Of a DNA stretch of 64,000 bases, positions 22,129 to 34,121 are shown in pieces. Source of the stretch: Mycogone perniciosa (taxonomy: Eukaryota > Ascomycota > Sordariomycetes > Hypocreales > Hypocreaceae). Made by a program: the position numbers and the translations under genes. The stretch's first letter is position 1. Each line of letters begins with the position of its first letter. The notes under the pieces were generated by a model. That model searched no databases, was not told the origin of the DNA, and saw only the letters and a program-made list of their open reading frames with translations. The DNA lies in the NCBI GenBank assembly GCA_025331125.1, contig JAOALB010000051.1:1-64000 (forward strand). The letters run 5' to 3'.

Positions 22129-23808
22129 TCATTCATGCTTGATGGGAGGGAAGTACTTGGCCGAATCAAACTCGCACGTCACCTGGCTCTCTGGCAACGA
22201 ACCGTTGAGTAAATAGTTCCTCAGATACGTGTTGGCACAGTCATTGCCGGTGGAATAGGTGCCGTGTCCATATGCGTCAACTATGACCAAGCGCGAATCT
22301 TGGAACCCCTTCAGCGTTGTCTTGGCGCCTTCAAGAGAGGTGACAGGGTCCCAGGTGGTGGACATGGCAAGCAACGGGTAGGCCGTCTTGACGCCGATCT
22401 CGGGAACATAGGGATGTGTCCTGGGAATGGTCCATTTCGCCTTGGCCCAGTAGAAAGAGTTGACCACGTACATGAAGGGGTTCATGATGTAGAAGGGCTC
22501 CAGCGTGCGAATCATGCCCTCGTTATCTTGTGGCCAGTTCTTCTCCCCCGAAACACCATCGTTCAGGCGATAGAAATAGATGGCCTCGTTTATGGACAGC
22601 CCTGTCTCGTCTTTCTTCTCATCTGTAAGAGCAGCAACACTACCACCGTAGACCTCATAAGCTAGTGTCGCATTTCCCTCCATGGCTTCCAGCAGAATCT
22701 TGGATAGCAGCTGCCAGGACTTGTGGCTGTAAAGGGCATTTAAAATTCCATTGTAGAAGATGGAAATGTATTGCACTATGCCAAAGTTCTTGTTGCTGTA
22801 ATAAACTGTCATTGGCTCGGCCTTCAGTTTTGTTCCAAACTCCTTAACCAACTTGTTGAGTTCGTCGGGGTTCTTTGACAAGGCGGCCAAAGGACAGGCA
22901 GCCTCTCCAGCTTTGATACACTCGTCCAAGAATCCCCAGAAGTCTCGTTCGGTGTCCTTGTAGGCTATCCATTGCATGGGGCTCTCGTACCACTCGAAGT
23001 TGTCCACAACACCGTCAATGACGATACGCTCCACACGTTCGGGAAACAGGCCTGCATACGTTTGGCCAATGACAGTGCCGTAGCTCTGGCCCCAAAAGTA
23101 CATGCGATCCTGACCGATGGCGTCAATGATGCTGTTCATGTCTGCAGCCACCTGAGGCGTGTTGATGTATTTGCCGTGCTCTCCGGAGGTGTCAGCACAT
23201 GACTTCACGAAGATTGAAGCCCAGGAGCTTAGAGCCGGAGCGTCCGCGACAAGATTGTCCAACGGTATCCCGCTTAGAAAATTGCGTATCGCGTTGTTGG
23301 CGTAGCAAGAGCCACCTGGGGTAGAGGCACCGACGCCTCGTGGATCAAAGCTGACGAGATTGAAGTCTTCACCAATGATCCCCATCAGTCTATCGGCTTG
23401 GGAGCGCACAACCAGGATGCCGCTTGCACCGGGGCCACCGGGGTTATGGAGAATATTCTTCGAGTCCTTGGTGGTATTCTTGCCGCGCAGCCTGAGAAGG
23501 GGGATGCTGAAGGTCTGGTTGCCAGAGTTGGCCTTGTTGAACTGGTCCATGGGCACATCAATAGTGCTGCATTCCATCAGATGGCCAGTGACATTCCCAC
23601 ATGGGGCCCATGAGATATGCTCCCCAGGGTATGTGACAGTATCATCAGCGCGACGAAAGGGCTGGCCATTGAGAGGAGAAGCCTGAACATGTGCATTGTT
23701 GGAGCTGAGGAAGCCAGAAGCAGCAAGCAGCCAGGACAATACTGCCCCCTTCCCAGAGAAGGAAGAGTGGCCCCCAGGGGCCTTGGACATGTGAGGAAGA
23801 CCGACCAT
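22129..23808 (-). CDS. Secreted alpha/beta-hydrolase, TAP-like tripeptidyl/prolyl aminopeptidase
   Basis: Intronless, 559 aa. Likely secreted or surface peptidase that releases N-terminal residues from peptides. A hydrophobic N-terminal region (AVLSWLLAASGFLSS, residues 22-36) fits a signal peptide or anchor. The oxyanion region is NPGGPGASG (residues 122-130), then FDPRGVG. The nucleophile elbow is GQSYG with Ser242; Asp487 in TTWDPVTS and His515 in AYGHGTYS complete the triad. The C-terminal region is the TAP-like domain (PF08386-type). Several N-glycosylation sites (NVT, NQT, NTT, NAT, NGS) support secretion. The ATG at 23808 is used; a second at 23790 would still keep the hydrophobic segment. 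Confidence 0.9.
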   Translation of the reverse strand: MVGLPHMSKAPGGHSSFSGKGAVLSWLLAASGFLSSNNAHVQASPLNGQPFRRADDTVTYPGEHISWAPCGNVTGHLMECSTIDVPMDQFNKANSGNQTFSIPLLRLRGKNTTKDSKNILHNPGGPGASGILVVRSQADRLMGIIGEDFNLVSFDPRGVGASTPGGSCYANNAIRNFLSGIPLDNLVADAPALSSWASIFVKSCADTSGEHGKYINTPQVAADMNSIIDAIGQDRMYFWGQSYGTVIGQTYAGLFPERVERIVIDGVVDNFEWYESPMQWIAYKDTERDFWGFLDECIKAGEAACPLAALSKNPDELNKLVKEFGTKLKAEPMTVYYSNKNFGIVQYISIFYNGILNALYSHKSWQLLSKILLEAMEGNATLAYEVYGGSVAALTDEKKDETGLSINEAIYFYRLNDGVSGEKNWPQDNEGMIRTLEPFYIMNPFMYVVNSFYWAKAKWTIPRTHPYVPEIGVKTAYPLLAMSTTWDPVTSLEGAKTTLKGFQDSRLVIVDAYGHGTYSTGNDCANTYLRNYLLNGSLPESQVTCEFDSAKYFPPIKHE

Positions 23809-26800
23809 GGTGACGACGATGGACAGTAGTGAAGATGAGCAAGGATATTAGCAGTATTGGTGTGCTGTATGAAGGCCTAAAAAGATTGTTCACTCGCACG
23901 AGTCAAGCATGAAGGGCACGCTTTGTTGTGAGGATCGCTCTGGAAGAATGTTTCTGGAACCGGCTTTGACGCTCAACTTTATATCTTTGGGAACACAGAC
24001 AGGGACGGTAGACTAACAAGGTCGAGGTCCTTATTAGATGTGGCCTGTGTGAGTGGCCAACGGTCGAAGAAACAATTGGATTTCGTCGTGATGGGGGTGG
24101 ATTCAACGCCCGCTTCACATTGTTCAACAGCTTTAACTCCTCTGGGAATGCACCCAGGCAACAGAAGGGTGGATACAGATTGGAATATAAAGCATAGAGA
24201 AGAATACTGGTGTGCAAGTAGAAGCAACATTCCAGATCTAGACCTTCGAAGGGGTATGTTTCCAGAGTGGACCCGTACAAGGGCTTTAGTTAAACCCGGA
24301 GGTCTGCATCACTCTTCTCAGCTCAATATTAAGATGCAAAGCACCTCAGCCTGCTTCCCCGGTCGAATCCTGGTCCCGCTTTGGATACGAAGTACATGGA
24401 GGAGGAGCATCTGACTGACGGAGGGAGGCTTCGCCGGCTACAGCACCCGGGCTGTTAATGAAGTTAAGCCTGCCTTGCCCATTCGGGGGGAGTCGTTTGA
24501 TGCTCAAGATGATCCATTGTCAAGGACTGCTTATTGGAACGAACGGGTAGGGCAAGACAGGGCCAGCTGTTGTCCGACACGTGGTTTGGAGGGTGTGTGG
24601 TTCTAGCATCTAGGCACCGGGGAACTGTGCCCCAGCAGCCAAGACAAATTTAAGGACTTCATTTTCCTAATTGGTAGAAAGAAAGAAAGAAATGACTTGG
24701 GCTGTGGGCTGTGGGTTGTGGTTGTGGTTGTGGTTGTAGGTTTTGGTTGTGGGTTTTGGTCAAGCTGCAAGGGCCGGGAGAAGGCGGAAAACAGCCAGTG
24801 AGAAGTACGGTGACGCAAGTTTCCATGAGGGCCAAGCCCCTAGAAGTTGGCTCTTGTCCAATAAGTCTATTAAGCAAATTAGTTGTCCCAATCTATGCCA
24901 TGTCCCTTAAGGTGCTCACGGACACGCTCTAAATATTAGTTAGGATCTTGTCTCAAAAAAAAAAGAAAAAGAAGGAAAACACACATGCTCTTCTACAAAG
25001 TACTACATAGCAGGACTTCCGATTAACCAAGTACAATAGTACTTTTAATCCCATTGATCTATGAATCAGCTTCAAGGCGTCGGTTCTCTTATAACTTCAC
25101 TTTAGTCACAATCCCTGTAACTGATATCGCCGACCTCCCTTTGCACACTCAACGGCATCGTATCTCGTTTCCCGTTAACCGGTCCCCAGCCGAGAACCCA
25201 TACGGAGTACTTCGTATTAGATACTTCACACGTCAATACTCTGTGATAATACCCTCATTCACATCCTTGGCAGTGTGGCTTGGGGGCTGGTGGAGGATTT
25301 CCCAGGCTCTCGGGTCACTGGGTCAGCGTCATTGGCTCTTGGACAGCCCACATGCAGCACCCAACACCCATTCTCCAAATGCAGCTTGATATAGATAGAT
25401 TGTAGATTACCAAGTAGTCGGATATACGGAGTACATCAGCCAACGTTGTTTTCAGTGGATTCAGCCCCGAAGAGACTCGACAATAGCAGCTCTAGCCTCC
25501 ACAGCCACCAAAGCCACCAGTGGGCGAGAGAATCAGCCAGCAACGGCTCCCCGCAGGACAGCATGTATTTGCATCCGTAATGTTAATGTTATGTTGCCAT
25601 TTCATTGGCGCTCAGATGACACTTGGATGGCTTCATGCCGGCATCTCGGCTTACTCAATGTTACCCCGAACAATGCAATGGCATTAGTACTACTACGCTG
25701 TAATCAGATCAGACTCTCTCTGTTGAAGCTCGTACGCCCTTCACGGGGCACCGGTGTTATCATTTCGAATCCGGAGATTAACGTTAATATGGATGGTCTG
25801 GACTATCATAGGTGCGGACTTTGGTTCACATCACAGCCACGAATCATGCAGACATCCCCGTATCTCCTCATCATGGATGCCATATCAACACTACTATAGC
25901 CATATGTACGAAACCAGACACGCCGAGGCGTCTCCTCATGAGTATGGTAGGGCCTCCATCTTCAAAGATTCCAACGGTTATTGGTGGCCGCATCACCATC
26001 ACCGGCGCTGTCCTTGAAGTGGCTTAGAGGGAGATCAACCCTTGGTGGAACTTCAACTAATATAGTCAGTCACTAATAATACTAGTACTACTAGGATTCC
26101 GTCACGCGCGACCAACCCCAGGAAATGGAACAAGTGCTCCGGCTAAGAAAGAAATGCTCCTAGTACTATGGATCCCCAAGAAAACCCCCGAGGACCCAGT
26201 CTGCTACTGAGATCCGATCATCAATGACTTCGATACTAGGACGGAGTAGTAGTAGAGTAGTACTATAGTATAGTATAATAGGCACTGCCTCACGACCCGC
26301 AATGTTGGTGACAAGACAACAACATATCGCATAACGGGCAGATGAAAAAAACCAACAATAAAAGAAGAAAAATGCCGGAAACCCGGGTAGGTGGTTGTTC
26401 ATTAATTTAGCGCACGTGTCACCTGAAAACTTCGCCTGCATGGCAAATACTATGCATCTCCTTGGCGACCCTCCATGAACGTCAAAGACAGAAAATGGGT
26501 TGCATCCACATTCTGTTGGGCTGTACGAAGTATGTTTACATATCTGCTAGATAACAAGTATTTTTCGTTCGCTCTGTGAGGCCATACTTGATACAGATCT
26601 CCCTTTTCGACGTTCTAGAACACACCACTACGAAATAGGGACAGCTGATATGAGTATAGTACCTAAGCAAAATAGTTTGTCTTGGTGTCTTGGTTTCACT
26701 ATCGTGGCTTCTCGTTGTTGGCTCATCCACTTTTTATAAGCCCTCACAAGACCACTTTTCGTTACCCTACCAGCGCACTGAATATCCATACCATCTCCAT

Positions 26801-27481
26801 AGTCACAAACTCCATACTACGAGCACTACCATGGATATAACCTAACAAACGGAGATGCATTTCTCGGCGCCACAGCCGGCCTTTCATGACACTTGGATTC
26901 GCTTCGTGCATCTCGCCTTTCCTAACCGCTTTCGAACATGTCCGCTTCCTACTCCCCCATCACAAAAAATGCATGAAACAAAAGACCCCGAGTGAGCCGG
27001 ATAGCTGCCTCGGGTACTGCACAGCTTCGCTGTACAACCACAGCTCGGTATTAGAGCGGCCCACTCAGAGTGCCCCGTAATGTGGTCAAGAGATCGGATG
27101 ATATCATCAGGTAGAACTCCGTATTGGCGTTGCCCTTTGTCGCGTGCTTTGGGACCCCATCGTACCAGTCTGGTGGGACATTGTGAGTGTCATGTTGGGT
27201 ACTAGCAGTATGGAGTAGTACTACAAGCAACGTGTTGCTCGACCAACAGCTCGATTCGGCTCCAGTTCAGTTGACTCGTCATCTACAGATACTGCACAGC
27301 CTACCAACTGCCGTGTTGTGTGTAATCATAGTCATCAAATTCATTATGCTACTGCTCAATCTGACCTCCCCCAACAACAAATCAAGCGACTCTTCCCATA
27401 GAAGCATGTGCAGTACAGTCTCTGTGTGTTTGTGTCCGTCTTTCACCGTCCTGCATTTGTCCGTCGCTCTCGGACCGCTTC
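23809..27481. other. Long intergenic stretch (3.7 kb), no supported gene
   Basis: Many small frames, none with a domain or coherent splicing. It includes the G/T-rich repeat at 24701-24760, 9-mers at 25201 and 25425, and (TAG)n/TAGTAC-rich DNA at about 26080-26290. The last part is the 3' flank of the kinase gene. Confidence 0.5.
24677..24760. repeat. GAAA run followed by TGTGGT/TGGTTG microsatellite
   Basis: GAAA repeats at about 24677-24691 are followed by TGTGGGC and TGTGGT units to 24760. Simple sequence only. Confidence 0.85.
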
Positions 27482-28819
27482 TTAGTCTTTGTTGTTGAAC
27501 ACATCGCCGCCGACATAGTTAACGAGCTCCTTAACCGGATCCAGCTGCTCACGTCCAGCCCCAAAGTCCATGCCCTTCCTCATTACCCGCCGGTAATTCT
27601 TTCCTGGACTGACCTTGCCAAGCACATAGCCACGCCTCGTCTCAACTCTAGATGGGACTGGGATGCTTCGGCCAACAACTGCCTCCATCCCTTGCCACGC
27701 AAACGTAATGGCCTCTTTAGCATCTCCAGGGATTCCTGCTTCGTCCAACATCACAAACTTTGTCTCTGGGAAAGATTGCTTCAGGTAGTCCAGTATGTTA
27801 GGGTTCTTGGCGCCACCGCCACACATGTACACTTCAACCAAGGGCCCATACTGCGTTGGCATGTACCGCTTGTAATGCTCGACGATGGCCTGTGCAGTGA
27901 TTCTGGTGATGGTAGCCACAATGTCATTGGGCGACATCCCGTTGGCGACTCCACGGTCAATCAGATCGTGGGCAATAGTATCGCGGAACACCTCCCGGCC
28001 GGTGGTTTTTGGTGGATCTACGGGGAAGTAAGGGTGGTTCTTGAGAAATTCATCGACCATCTCCTGGTTCACCTTGCCAGCCCGGCCCATCTCTCCGTCC
28101 TTGTCGTATTCCATCTCCCCCTTAGTAAAGTAGCGCACCGCAGCGTCAATGAAGACGTTGCCCGGGCCCGTGTCAAAGTCAAAGAACTCCTCGTTCAGCT
28201 TGCCTTCCGCATCCGGAGGAATGAAGCACACGTTGGCGATGCCACCAATATTCTGGCATGCCCTGAGCTTCGTTGGATGGTGAAGCAACAAGGAATCGAA
28301 GAATGCAATCAGCGGGGCACCCTGCCGACCTGCTGCCTGATCCGAGACCCGAAAATCCGTCACGGTCGTGATGCCCGTCATAGACGCAAGGAAAGTTCCC
28401 TCGGCCATGGTGAGAACAGACTGCTTGTGGCCGTCTAGGGGCATGCTCTCTAACCAGATTGTTTGTCCATGAGAACCGATGGCATCGATAGATGAGAGTG
28501 GGATAACATGCTTCTCTGCAAACGTCTTGACAGCGTCCGCAAATGTCTCGCCAAGAATCACATTGACCTCTGAGAGTTCCTGGGGCGTGGTTGTGTTGTG
28601 AAGGATCATGTTCATGACTCTCTTCTTGATCTCTGGCTCCAAGGGAACCTCATCATACTTGAGAAGTTCAAAGTGCATCGGCTCCTCGGGAGATGCTTGT
28701 CTGAAGTGGCAGAGAGCGCAGTCGATCCCATCCATGGATGTTCCAGAGTTGAGACCAAGAACCGTCATATCAAGCGATGACGAAGTCTCCGCGCTGGAGG
28801 CTGCATTTGCGGAACCCAT
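27482..28819 (-). CDS. AnmK-family kinase, probable levoglucosan (1,6-anhydrosugar) kinase
   Basis: Intronless, 445 aa. Members of this ASKHA-fold family phosphorylate 1,6-anhydro sugars while opening the anhydro bridge: bacterial AnmK acts on anhydro-MurNAc, and yeast levoglucosan kinase makes glucose-6-phosphate. Motifs: GLNSGTSMDGIDCAL (residues 22-36, ATP site), GSHGQTIW, ITTVTDFRVSDQAAGRQGAP, NIGGIANVCF, and FDTGPGNVFIDA with the catalytic-Asp region at about residues 215-226. YMCGGGAKNPNIL is the second phosphate motif. Fungi do not make peptidoglycan, so a levoglucosan-type role is favoured. It is divergent from a sugar transporter 674 bp away. The ATG at 28819 is the first in frame. 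The bacterial-like, intronless form suggests ancient horizontal transfer. Confidence 0.9.
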   Translation of the reverse strand: MGSANAASSAETSSSLDMTVLGLNSGTSMDGIDCALCHFRQASPEEPMHFELLKYDEVPLEPEIKKRVMNMILHNTTTPQELSEVNVILGETFADAVKTFAEKHVIPLSSIDAIGSHGQTIWLESMPLDGHKQSVLTMAEGTFLASMTGITTVTDFRVSDQAAGRQGAPLIAFFDSLLLHHPTKLRACQNIGGIANVCFIPPDAEGKLNEEFFDFDTGPGNVFIDAAVRYFTKGEMEYDKDGEMGRAGKVNQEMVDEFLKNHPYFPVDPPKTTGREVFRDTIAHDLIDRGVANGMSPNDIVATITRITAQAIVEHYKRYMPTQYGPLVEVYMCGGGAKNPNILDYLKQSFPETKFVMLDEAGIPGDAKEAITFAWQGMEAVVGRSIPVPSRVETRRGYVLGKVSPGKNYRRVMRKGMDFGAGREQLDPVKELVNYVGGDVFNNKD

Positions 28820-29493
28820 GATTGCAGCACGAAGAATGAAAAGAGGGAATAATGGATGTACAGGCCGTGGGCGAAGCCCAGATCAGATAAGATGGACGAG
28901 GCTTAAGCAGTGTAGTCTGATCGACTGCCTTTATGCCGATGGTGCATTAGCCTCAACTTTGAGAATCCTTCTGAGTCCGTCAAGCCCTTATGCTTAATTT
29001 TAGTAGCCCGATCGATGATGGAGTTGTGAGGGGACTTTGATGATAAAAAGTGTGGTGAATCTGATGAGGCCCATCATATGCCTAAACGCTTGAGCGTGTA
29101 AGCGGCTGTGTAACAGCTTAACCATTTAGGCGTTCAGGATGTTGACAGATGCCGACGATCGATCCCCGCACGGAACTGACTTTAGAGCAACATTAGAGCA
29201 AGACAGGAAAAGCCAATTCCGGGGAAGCGACTTTACTCAACCTCTAGCTCGTCTCGATCAATAACGATAGGAGCTAAAGCATAGGTGCAGCACGGCGATA
29301 GCTGTAACTGCCGCAGTGAGCGAGAATACTATCAATCCCTTGTGTTGCGCAAGTTCTCGGCTACGCAATCCTCCTATCACAAATCCCCCGTGTTGCGCGT
29401 CAACGAATGGACCCTTCCTGTTTTGGAGGCCAAAGACGAAGAGAACTCGGCTATTGAACAACACTGAGCACCGGAAATCGTCCAAGAACCATC
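28820..29493. promoter_or_regulatory. Divergent promoter, kinase and sugar transporter
   Basis: Shared 5' region of the kinase (minus) and transporter (plus). It holds an imperfect inverted repeat: CCTAAACGCTTGA at 29081-29093, and CCTGAACGCCTAA on the minus strand at 29126-29138. Three mismatches in 13; a 32-bp spacer. A palindromic operator for a dimeric regulator is possible. Confidence 0.45.
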
Positions 29494-31278
29494 ATGGCCG
29501 GTCTCCAGATTTGGCGGTATGTGCCTGGAAAGGCCTTACTGTTCCTGATCAACCTCGTTGCTGCCACGGGGTTGGTCTTCGAAGGTGAGCAAGAGTATCC
29601 TGTCATGTCCAACCACGAGTTTTGACACGTCACCAACCAGGTTATAATCAGGGCGTCCTAGGCACAGTTAGTGGCACGCGCGGCTTTATCGAAATGGCAG
29701 ATATTGGTCATAATGGGGTCGTTACCAATTCGACCAAACAAGGTGGACTAGCGGCGGCATACTACTTCGGTGCCATGTGGGGATGTTTTATCGGTGGTAA
29801 GGACCCATAGCGTCGAGTCCAGGCTGCTCTAACGTTATATATAAAGGGTGGGTTGGCGACAGGATTGGCCGTAAGGGAGGCGTGCTCATCGGCACTGCCT
29901 TTGGCATCGGTGCCGCCCTCATGGCGACCAGCCAGAATGCCAGCATGTTCATCTGCGCCCGTGTAATTACAGGCATTGGAATTGGCTTCATGAACGCTAT
30001 TATCCTGCCTTGGGTCAGCGAGTTGTCACATTCACACGACCGTGGCTCAAGCTTCTCGCTTGTTTTCGTGGCCAACTTTCTCGGCATCGTTATTGCTTAC
30101 TGGATCAACTTCGGCGTTCGCGACTCAAATGATGAGTTTCGCTGGAGGTTTCCCCTTGGGTGGATGATTATCCCGCTCTTGGTTGTTGACTTGGCCATTC
30201 CATTCCTGCCAGAGTCACCTCGGTTTGTGATACTAAAAATGCAAAACATTTGGTCCAAATAGTGTTGACACAATTCTCTCTTCAGATGGCTCATTGCTAA
30301 TGGTCAGCGGGAGCAGGCTATCGATATCTTGTGTAAACTCCGAGGAGACTTGGATCCAAAAAACCCAAAGATTGATGCTGAAGTCGAACAACTGGACGCT
30401 ATCGTTGAGGCAACATACCATAAGCGTAACGACTTGGTGAATATCGTTCTCGGTGGTCGATTCTCAGACAAGCTCCATCTTGGTCGACGGGCCATCCTGG
30501 GGTTCGCTCTCCAGTGGATCCAGCAGTGGACTGGGATTCTGGCCATTGTGGGGTGGGCAGGCGTTCTCTTCGAGCTGGCCGGTTTTGATGCGTACAAGTC
30601 TCTCTGGCTAGCTGGCTTGGCTAACACAATAGGGGTGCCTGGGACAGCCGCTGCAGCCCTTGTCATTGACTGAATGGGACGAGTAAAGTCTCTGATCGCA
30701 TCATTTGCCATCCAGGGAGTTTGCTTGTTCCTAGTCGCCGGTCTAATCAAGACATCCCAAGACACAGTCCAGACAGATCCAGAATTGTCACAGCGACTAG
30801 GGACGGCGGCCGCTAGCTTTGTTGTTATATATATCTGGTGAGTAGGTCAAGCTCTGTGGATTGCCGGGCATTTGCTGATTTCCACGATCAAAGGTTCTTT
30901 ACCATGTTCAACATCATTCCTTGCTGGATCTACGGCACCGAGATCTGGCCCCAGGAGGTACGAGCTAAGGGGTATAGTTTCACCATCTTCGGTTGGGCGA
31001 CCGGGTGCGGTTCGACCACGCTCATCATGCCCATCTTCCTAAGTCGAATCGGCTATGGTACGTACCTCTTCTTCGGGGCGATCAACATTGTTGTCGCGCC
31101 CTTGGTTTGGTTCATCTATCCCGAGCTTGCGAATCGAACCCTAGAGGAAATCTCTCTTCTTTTCACCAGCGACAGCATCCTGGTGAGTGAAAACATGAAG
31201 GAGTACCATCGCCGCATTGATGAAGCGGGAGGCAACACCGCAGTTGCAGCTCGATGTCTCTTGGATGAGGTGGATTGA
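29494..31278 (+). CDS. MFS sugar transporter, interrupted by in-frame TGA
   Basis: Plasma-membrane sugar porter, 519 codons in five exons: 29494-29584, 29641-29796, 29847-30222, 30286-30837, 30894-31278. All introns are 50-63 nt and all phases match. Motifs: FEGYNQGVLGTV (TM1), GGWVGDRIGRKGG (loop 2-3), ARVITGIGIGFMNA, PESPRWLIANGQREQA (loop 6-7, formed across the third splice), QQWTGILAIVGWAG, and EIWPQEVRAKGYS. A TGA at 30671-30673 (codon 337) lies in LVID-stop-MGRVKS, the loop 8-9 DRxGR motif, where Arg is expected, so a CGA to TGA change is likely. No intron can remove it. Without readthrough the product lacks about four helices. It is divergent from the anhydrosugar kinase, so its substrate may be an anhydrosugar. 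Confidence 0.85.
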
Positions 31279-31661
31279 GAGTCGCCAGCAGATCGGAGGG
31301 AGGTAAGAGTGTGAAGATGAACGAGGTCAAGGTGCCTATGGCGAAAACGTCGGCCCAAGTGACGATATATGACGGAACGAGTTGGAATGAACATTGAAAA
31401 TGGATCGATTTGGTTGAATTAATTTCAATACTGACATTAATATTATATTGAGTGGCCTTTGAGGATCATGAATTCTGAAAAGCTTCTTCTTGTATGAGTG
31501 TGTGTGTGGGTGTGAGTGTGTGTGTGGGTGTGAGTGTGTGTGTGTGTGTGTGTGTTTGGCTGGATAGGGGCTTCGCAGCCACCGTTGTTCCGTTACCCAC
31601 CCGAGTACAGACTAGTCAGGTAAGCCTCCAAGGATGTGGAGCTTGTTGACTTAATATAAAT
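31279..31661. other. Convergent 3' flanks with GT microsatellite
   Basis: A TG/GTGGG-type repeat occupies about 31497-31556. No gene. Confidence 0.6.
31497..31556. repeat. (TG)n microsatellite
   Basis: TG dinucleotides interrupted by GGGTGTGAG units; the longest pure run is near 31533-31555. Confidence 0.9.
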
Positions 31662-33574
31662 CTACGCCCATGGTTGGCCAAAGTCGAAGTTCCACTGGAG
31701 TTCTCCGAGCAAATCAGGTGGTATCTGGAATGACCAGTCTCCCGCGATATCCGGGTTTATTTGCTCGTATGATGGCCGTGAAACCCCGTTACTGTCAACG
31801 GACAAGACGGTTGGCACTGTAGCGGCTGCTGTGGGGGGCTCCTCTCCCAGTTGGGGCGGTCTGGTTTGCCTCTGGGCCGCCATGTAGTCGTCGATTCGCG
31901 CAACCTGAGACCGAAGCTTCTCGCCGGCGCCCGTGCTGTGATGTACCGTCTCCAAATGATCGAGAAGTTGGGCCATTGAAAGCATGATTGAGCGTACCCT
32001 GTTGTATTCCGTCTCACTCAGTCGCTCCTCAAACACAGAGCCAAGGATTGCGCCTATGCCTCCCAAGTGGTACAACAGTGGCTTGCTGAAAGCTAGCAGA
32101 TATGACACGGGAATTGAGACAAAGGCATCAGTGACGTCGCTGGCGATTTGGCAGCGTTCCTCGATGCTTGCGCCCCCGGCTGCAAATAGGGTTATACGGA
32201 GAAGCTGGAGACTGGCCGTGATGTTGGCTGCCTGAAAGCCAAACCGGTCTTGCCCCATACTGTAGACCATTTCCGGAGTGGTTTTGAAGCAGTCTGGCAG
32301 GTTGATGTACATCTGCAGCACTTTGTTGCGAACCGATACCCCGGTTACGGTTGAGCGATCATCAATGATTTCGTACATGAAGGACCGGCGGCGATCTCGA
32401 AAGCGTGCGAGGGCATGTTCCAGCACTCTGTACAGATCGGTAATGAAGTTCCACCCGGACAACCAGCAATCGGACTGTGCTGTTAGAACAAGTCTGGCAA
32501 TCGGAGGGCTCACGCCATCAGGCGAGAGACCAGGTCGCGTGATCCCATCCTCATCAATGTACTGATCATCTACCTCTGTCGGGTATGCGACGTTTGATTG
32601 CTGCTCACGTGAGCGTATGATGCCGCCCCAGACGACAGATGTGAAGACGTCCAGCGTGTATATGGACCAGAACTGTAGAGTGATTAGTCAGTCAACACAA
32701 CATGCCTGCCCAGCCTTCTGGCGCGGGGTGAACAAACCAGTCTTCTCCTCTCCTCTCTCTCAATGACGCTGATACCTTGGGGCCAGTTTGCTTCATCATG
32801 CAAACCGTCCATGGCAACGAGCGTGTGGTATGCGCCCAGATGCTGATGCATATCTCGGATTTTGCCATTCTGTATAGCCGCGATGGCCATGATGGAGTGA
32901 GCGCGGAGCAAGTTGAGATCCGAGTCTTCAGCGTAGCTGTCTAGCAGCTGCCTTCTAGCTTCAGCATAGAAGGCGTCTGGCGTGGTCTCCTCCTGGAGGG
33001 CTCTCAGGTTCCAGCGCGGGTTCATGACACAACCGTCGCGGATACGACTACTGATCAGGGCACAGATGGCCATGGTGATGGCGAAGAGCGACTTGTTAGT
33101 GTTGTACTCCGCACGGGAGATTTTGCGGGTGAAGGAAGGCTGGTGAAAGAAGGGGAAGATGGGGTACACAATCTCAAAGTAAAGGTCGACGAGATCCACG
33201 ACGGTCGCCTGGCTGACGATGTACGGGGCTCTCCAGCTTCCTGGGCGATGTACCGGCGGATTCAATGTCTGGTCAGGCCTTGGCACGCCTGGGGACACCT
33301 GCGAGTCTCCAGATCTGGCCTGCGATGGCGACCTTGATCCGTCCACAGCCTGTCGATTGGCCGAGGAGCCCCCACTGCCGCGAGGTGGCACGCCTCTGCG
33401 ACGAGGCTTCCGATGATACGTGCATGTCTGGGCAAAGTCCCTGCAGTTCTGGCAGCCAGGCCCGTCTTCTGCTGGGCGACAGCGAATGCTGCGACGGTGA
33501 CAGTAGTCACATGCCTGCGAGATGCGCCGCTGCTTCGGCTTGGAGACGCCGCCAGCAGACGACTCAGGCGACAT
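31662..33574 (-). CDS. Zn2Cys6 transcription factor with fungal-specific regulatory domain
   Basis: Nuclear DNA-binding regulator, 615 aa in two exons: 33574-32738 and 32672-31662; the 65-nt intron has a GTTTGT donor and a CTGACTAAT branch site. Zinc cluster at residues 22-51: C-X2-C-X6-C-X8-C-X2-C-X6-C (ACDYCHRRSIRC, then GCQNCRDFAQTC). A basic and Ser/Gly-rich linker follows. The middle homology region begins at about residue 125 with VDLYFEIVYPIFPFFHQPSF and continues past the splice (FWSIYTLDVFTSVVWGG). An ATG exists 18 codons upstream at 33628, but MSPESSAGG at 33574 gives the typical spacing to the zinc cluster. It is tail-to-tail with the sugar transporter, so it may regulate the local cluster; that is inference. 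Confidence 0.92.
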
Positions 33575-34121
33575 GATGACCAGCGATATGCGAAGCGTCA
33601 ACAGAATCCAGCGTCGTCTAGAGCCCATGCAGGCCGGTCCCTCTGGACAACTCTACCCGCGCGCTCCAGTTAGCAGGCCGCGCAAAGGTGAAACACGCGG
33701 GAGCAGCGGAGTCGAAAATCCAGAATGGCGAGAGAAGGTGATGATTGCGTTGACAGATTGGATCGCTGCAAGATCGCGTACTATTGACTCGGAGCTGGGG
33801 AAGTTAGCGCTCACATCTCCGGTGGGAGTATCCGCTGGGCGTCGCACTGTGCTACGGCTTGTCTTATCTATGGGGGTTTCGTATTACTAAACAGTGTGGA
33901 GATAGCCCTGCGGACTAATTCCTCAGCTCTCTGTCACGCTGACTTGCATTTTGTGCCCCATTTCGCACTGCCGAGTCACCATTCCAACAATTCCGGAGGA
34001 TCGGATGCATGAACCGCTCAATTTCAGTGCCAGAATGGCCAATCTACCAACTCCGTAGCGCCGCGCGATGCAGAGATTATTTGTTGTTGTATATACAAGC
34101 CGCCAATTGCAATTGGGGGTA
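33575..34121. other. Intergenic between co-directional genes
   Basis: Promoter of the Zn2Cys6 gene and 3' flank of the reductase. Nothing else recognised. Confidence 0.5.

Noticed and set aside
24340..24400. GGTCGAATCC box resembling a tRNA B box
   Set aside because: No A box at the right distance and no cloverleaf.
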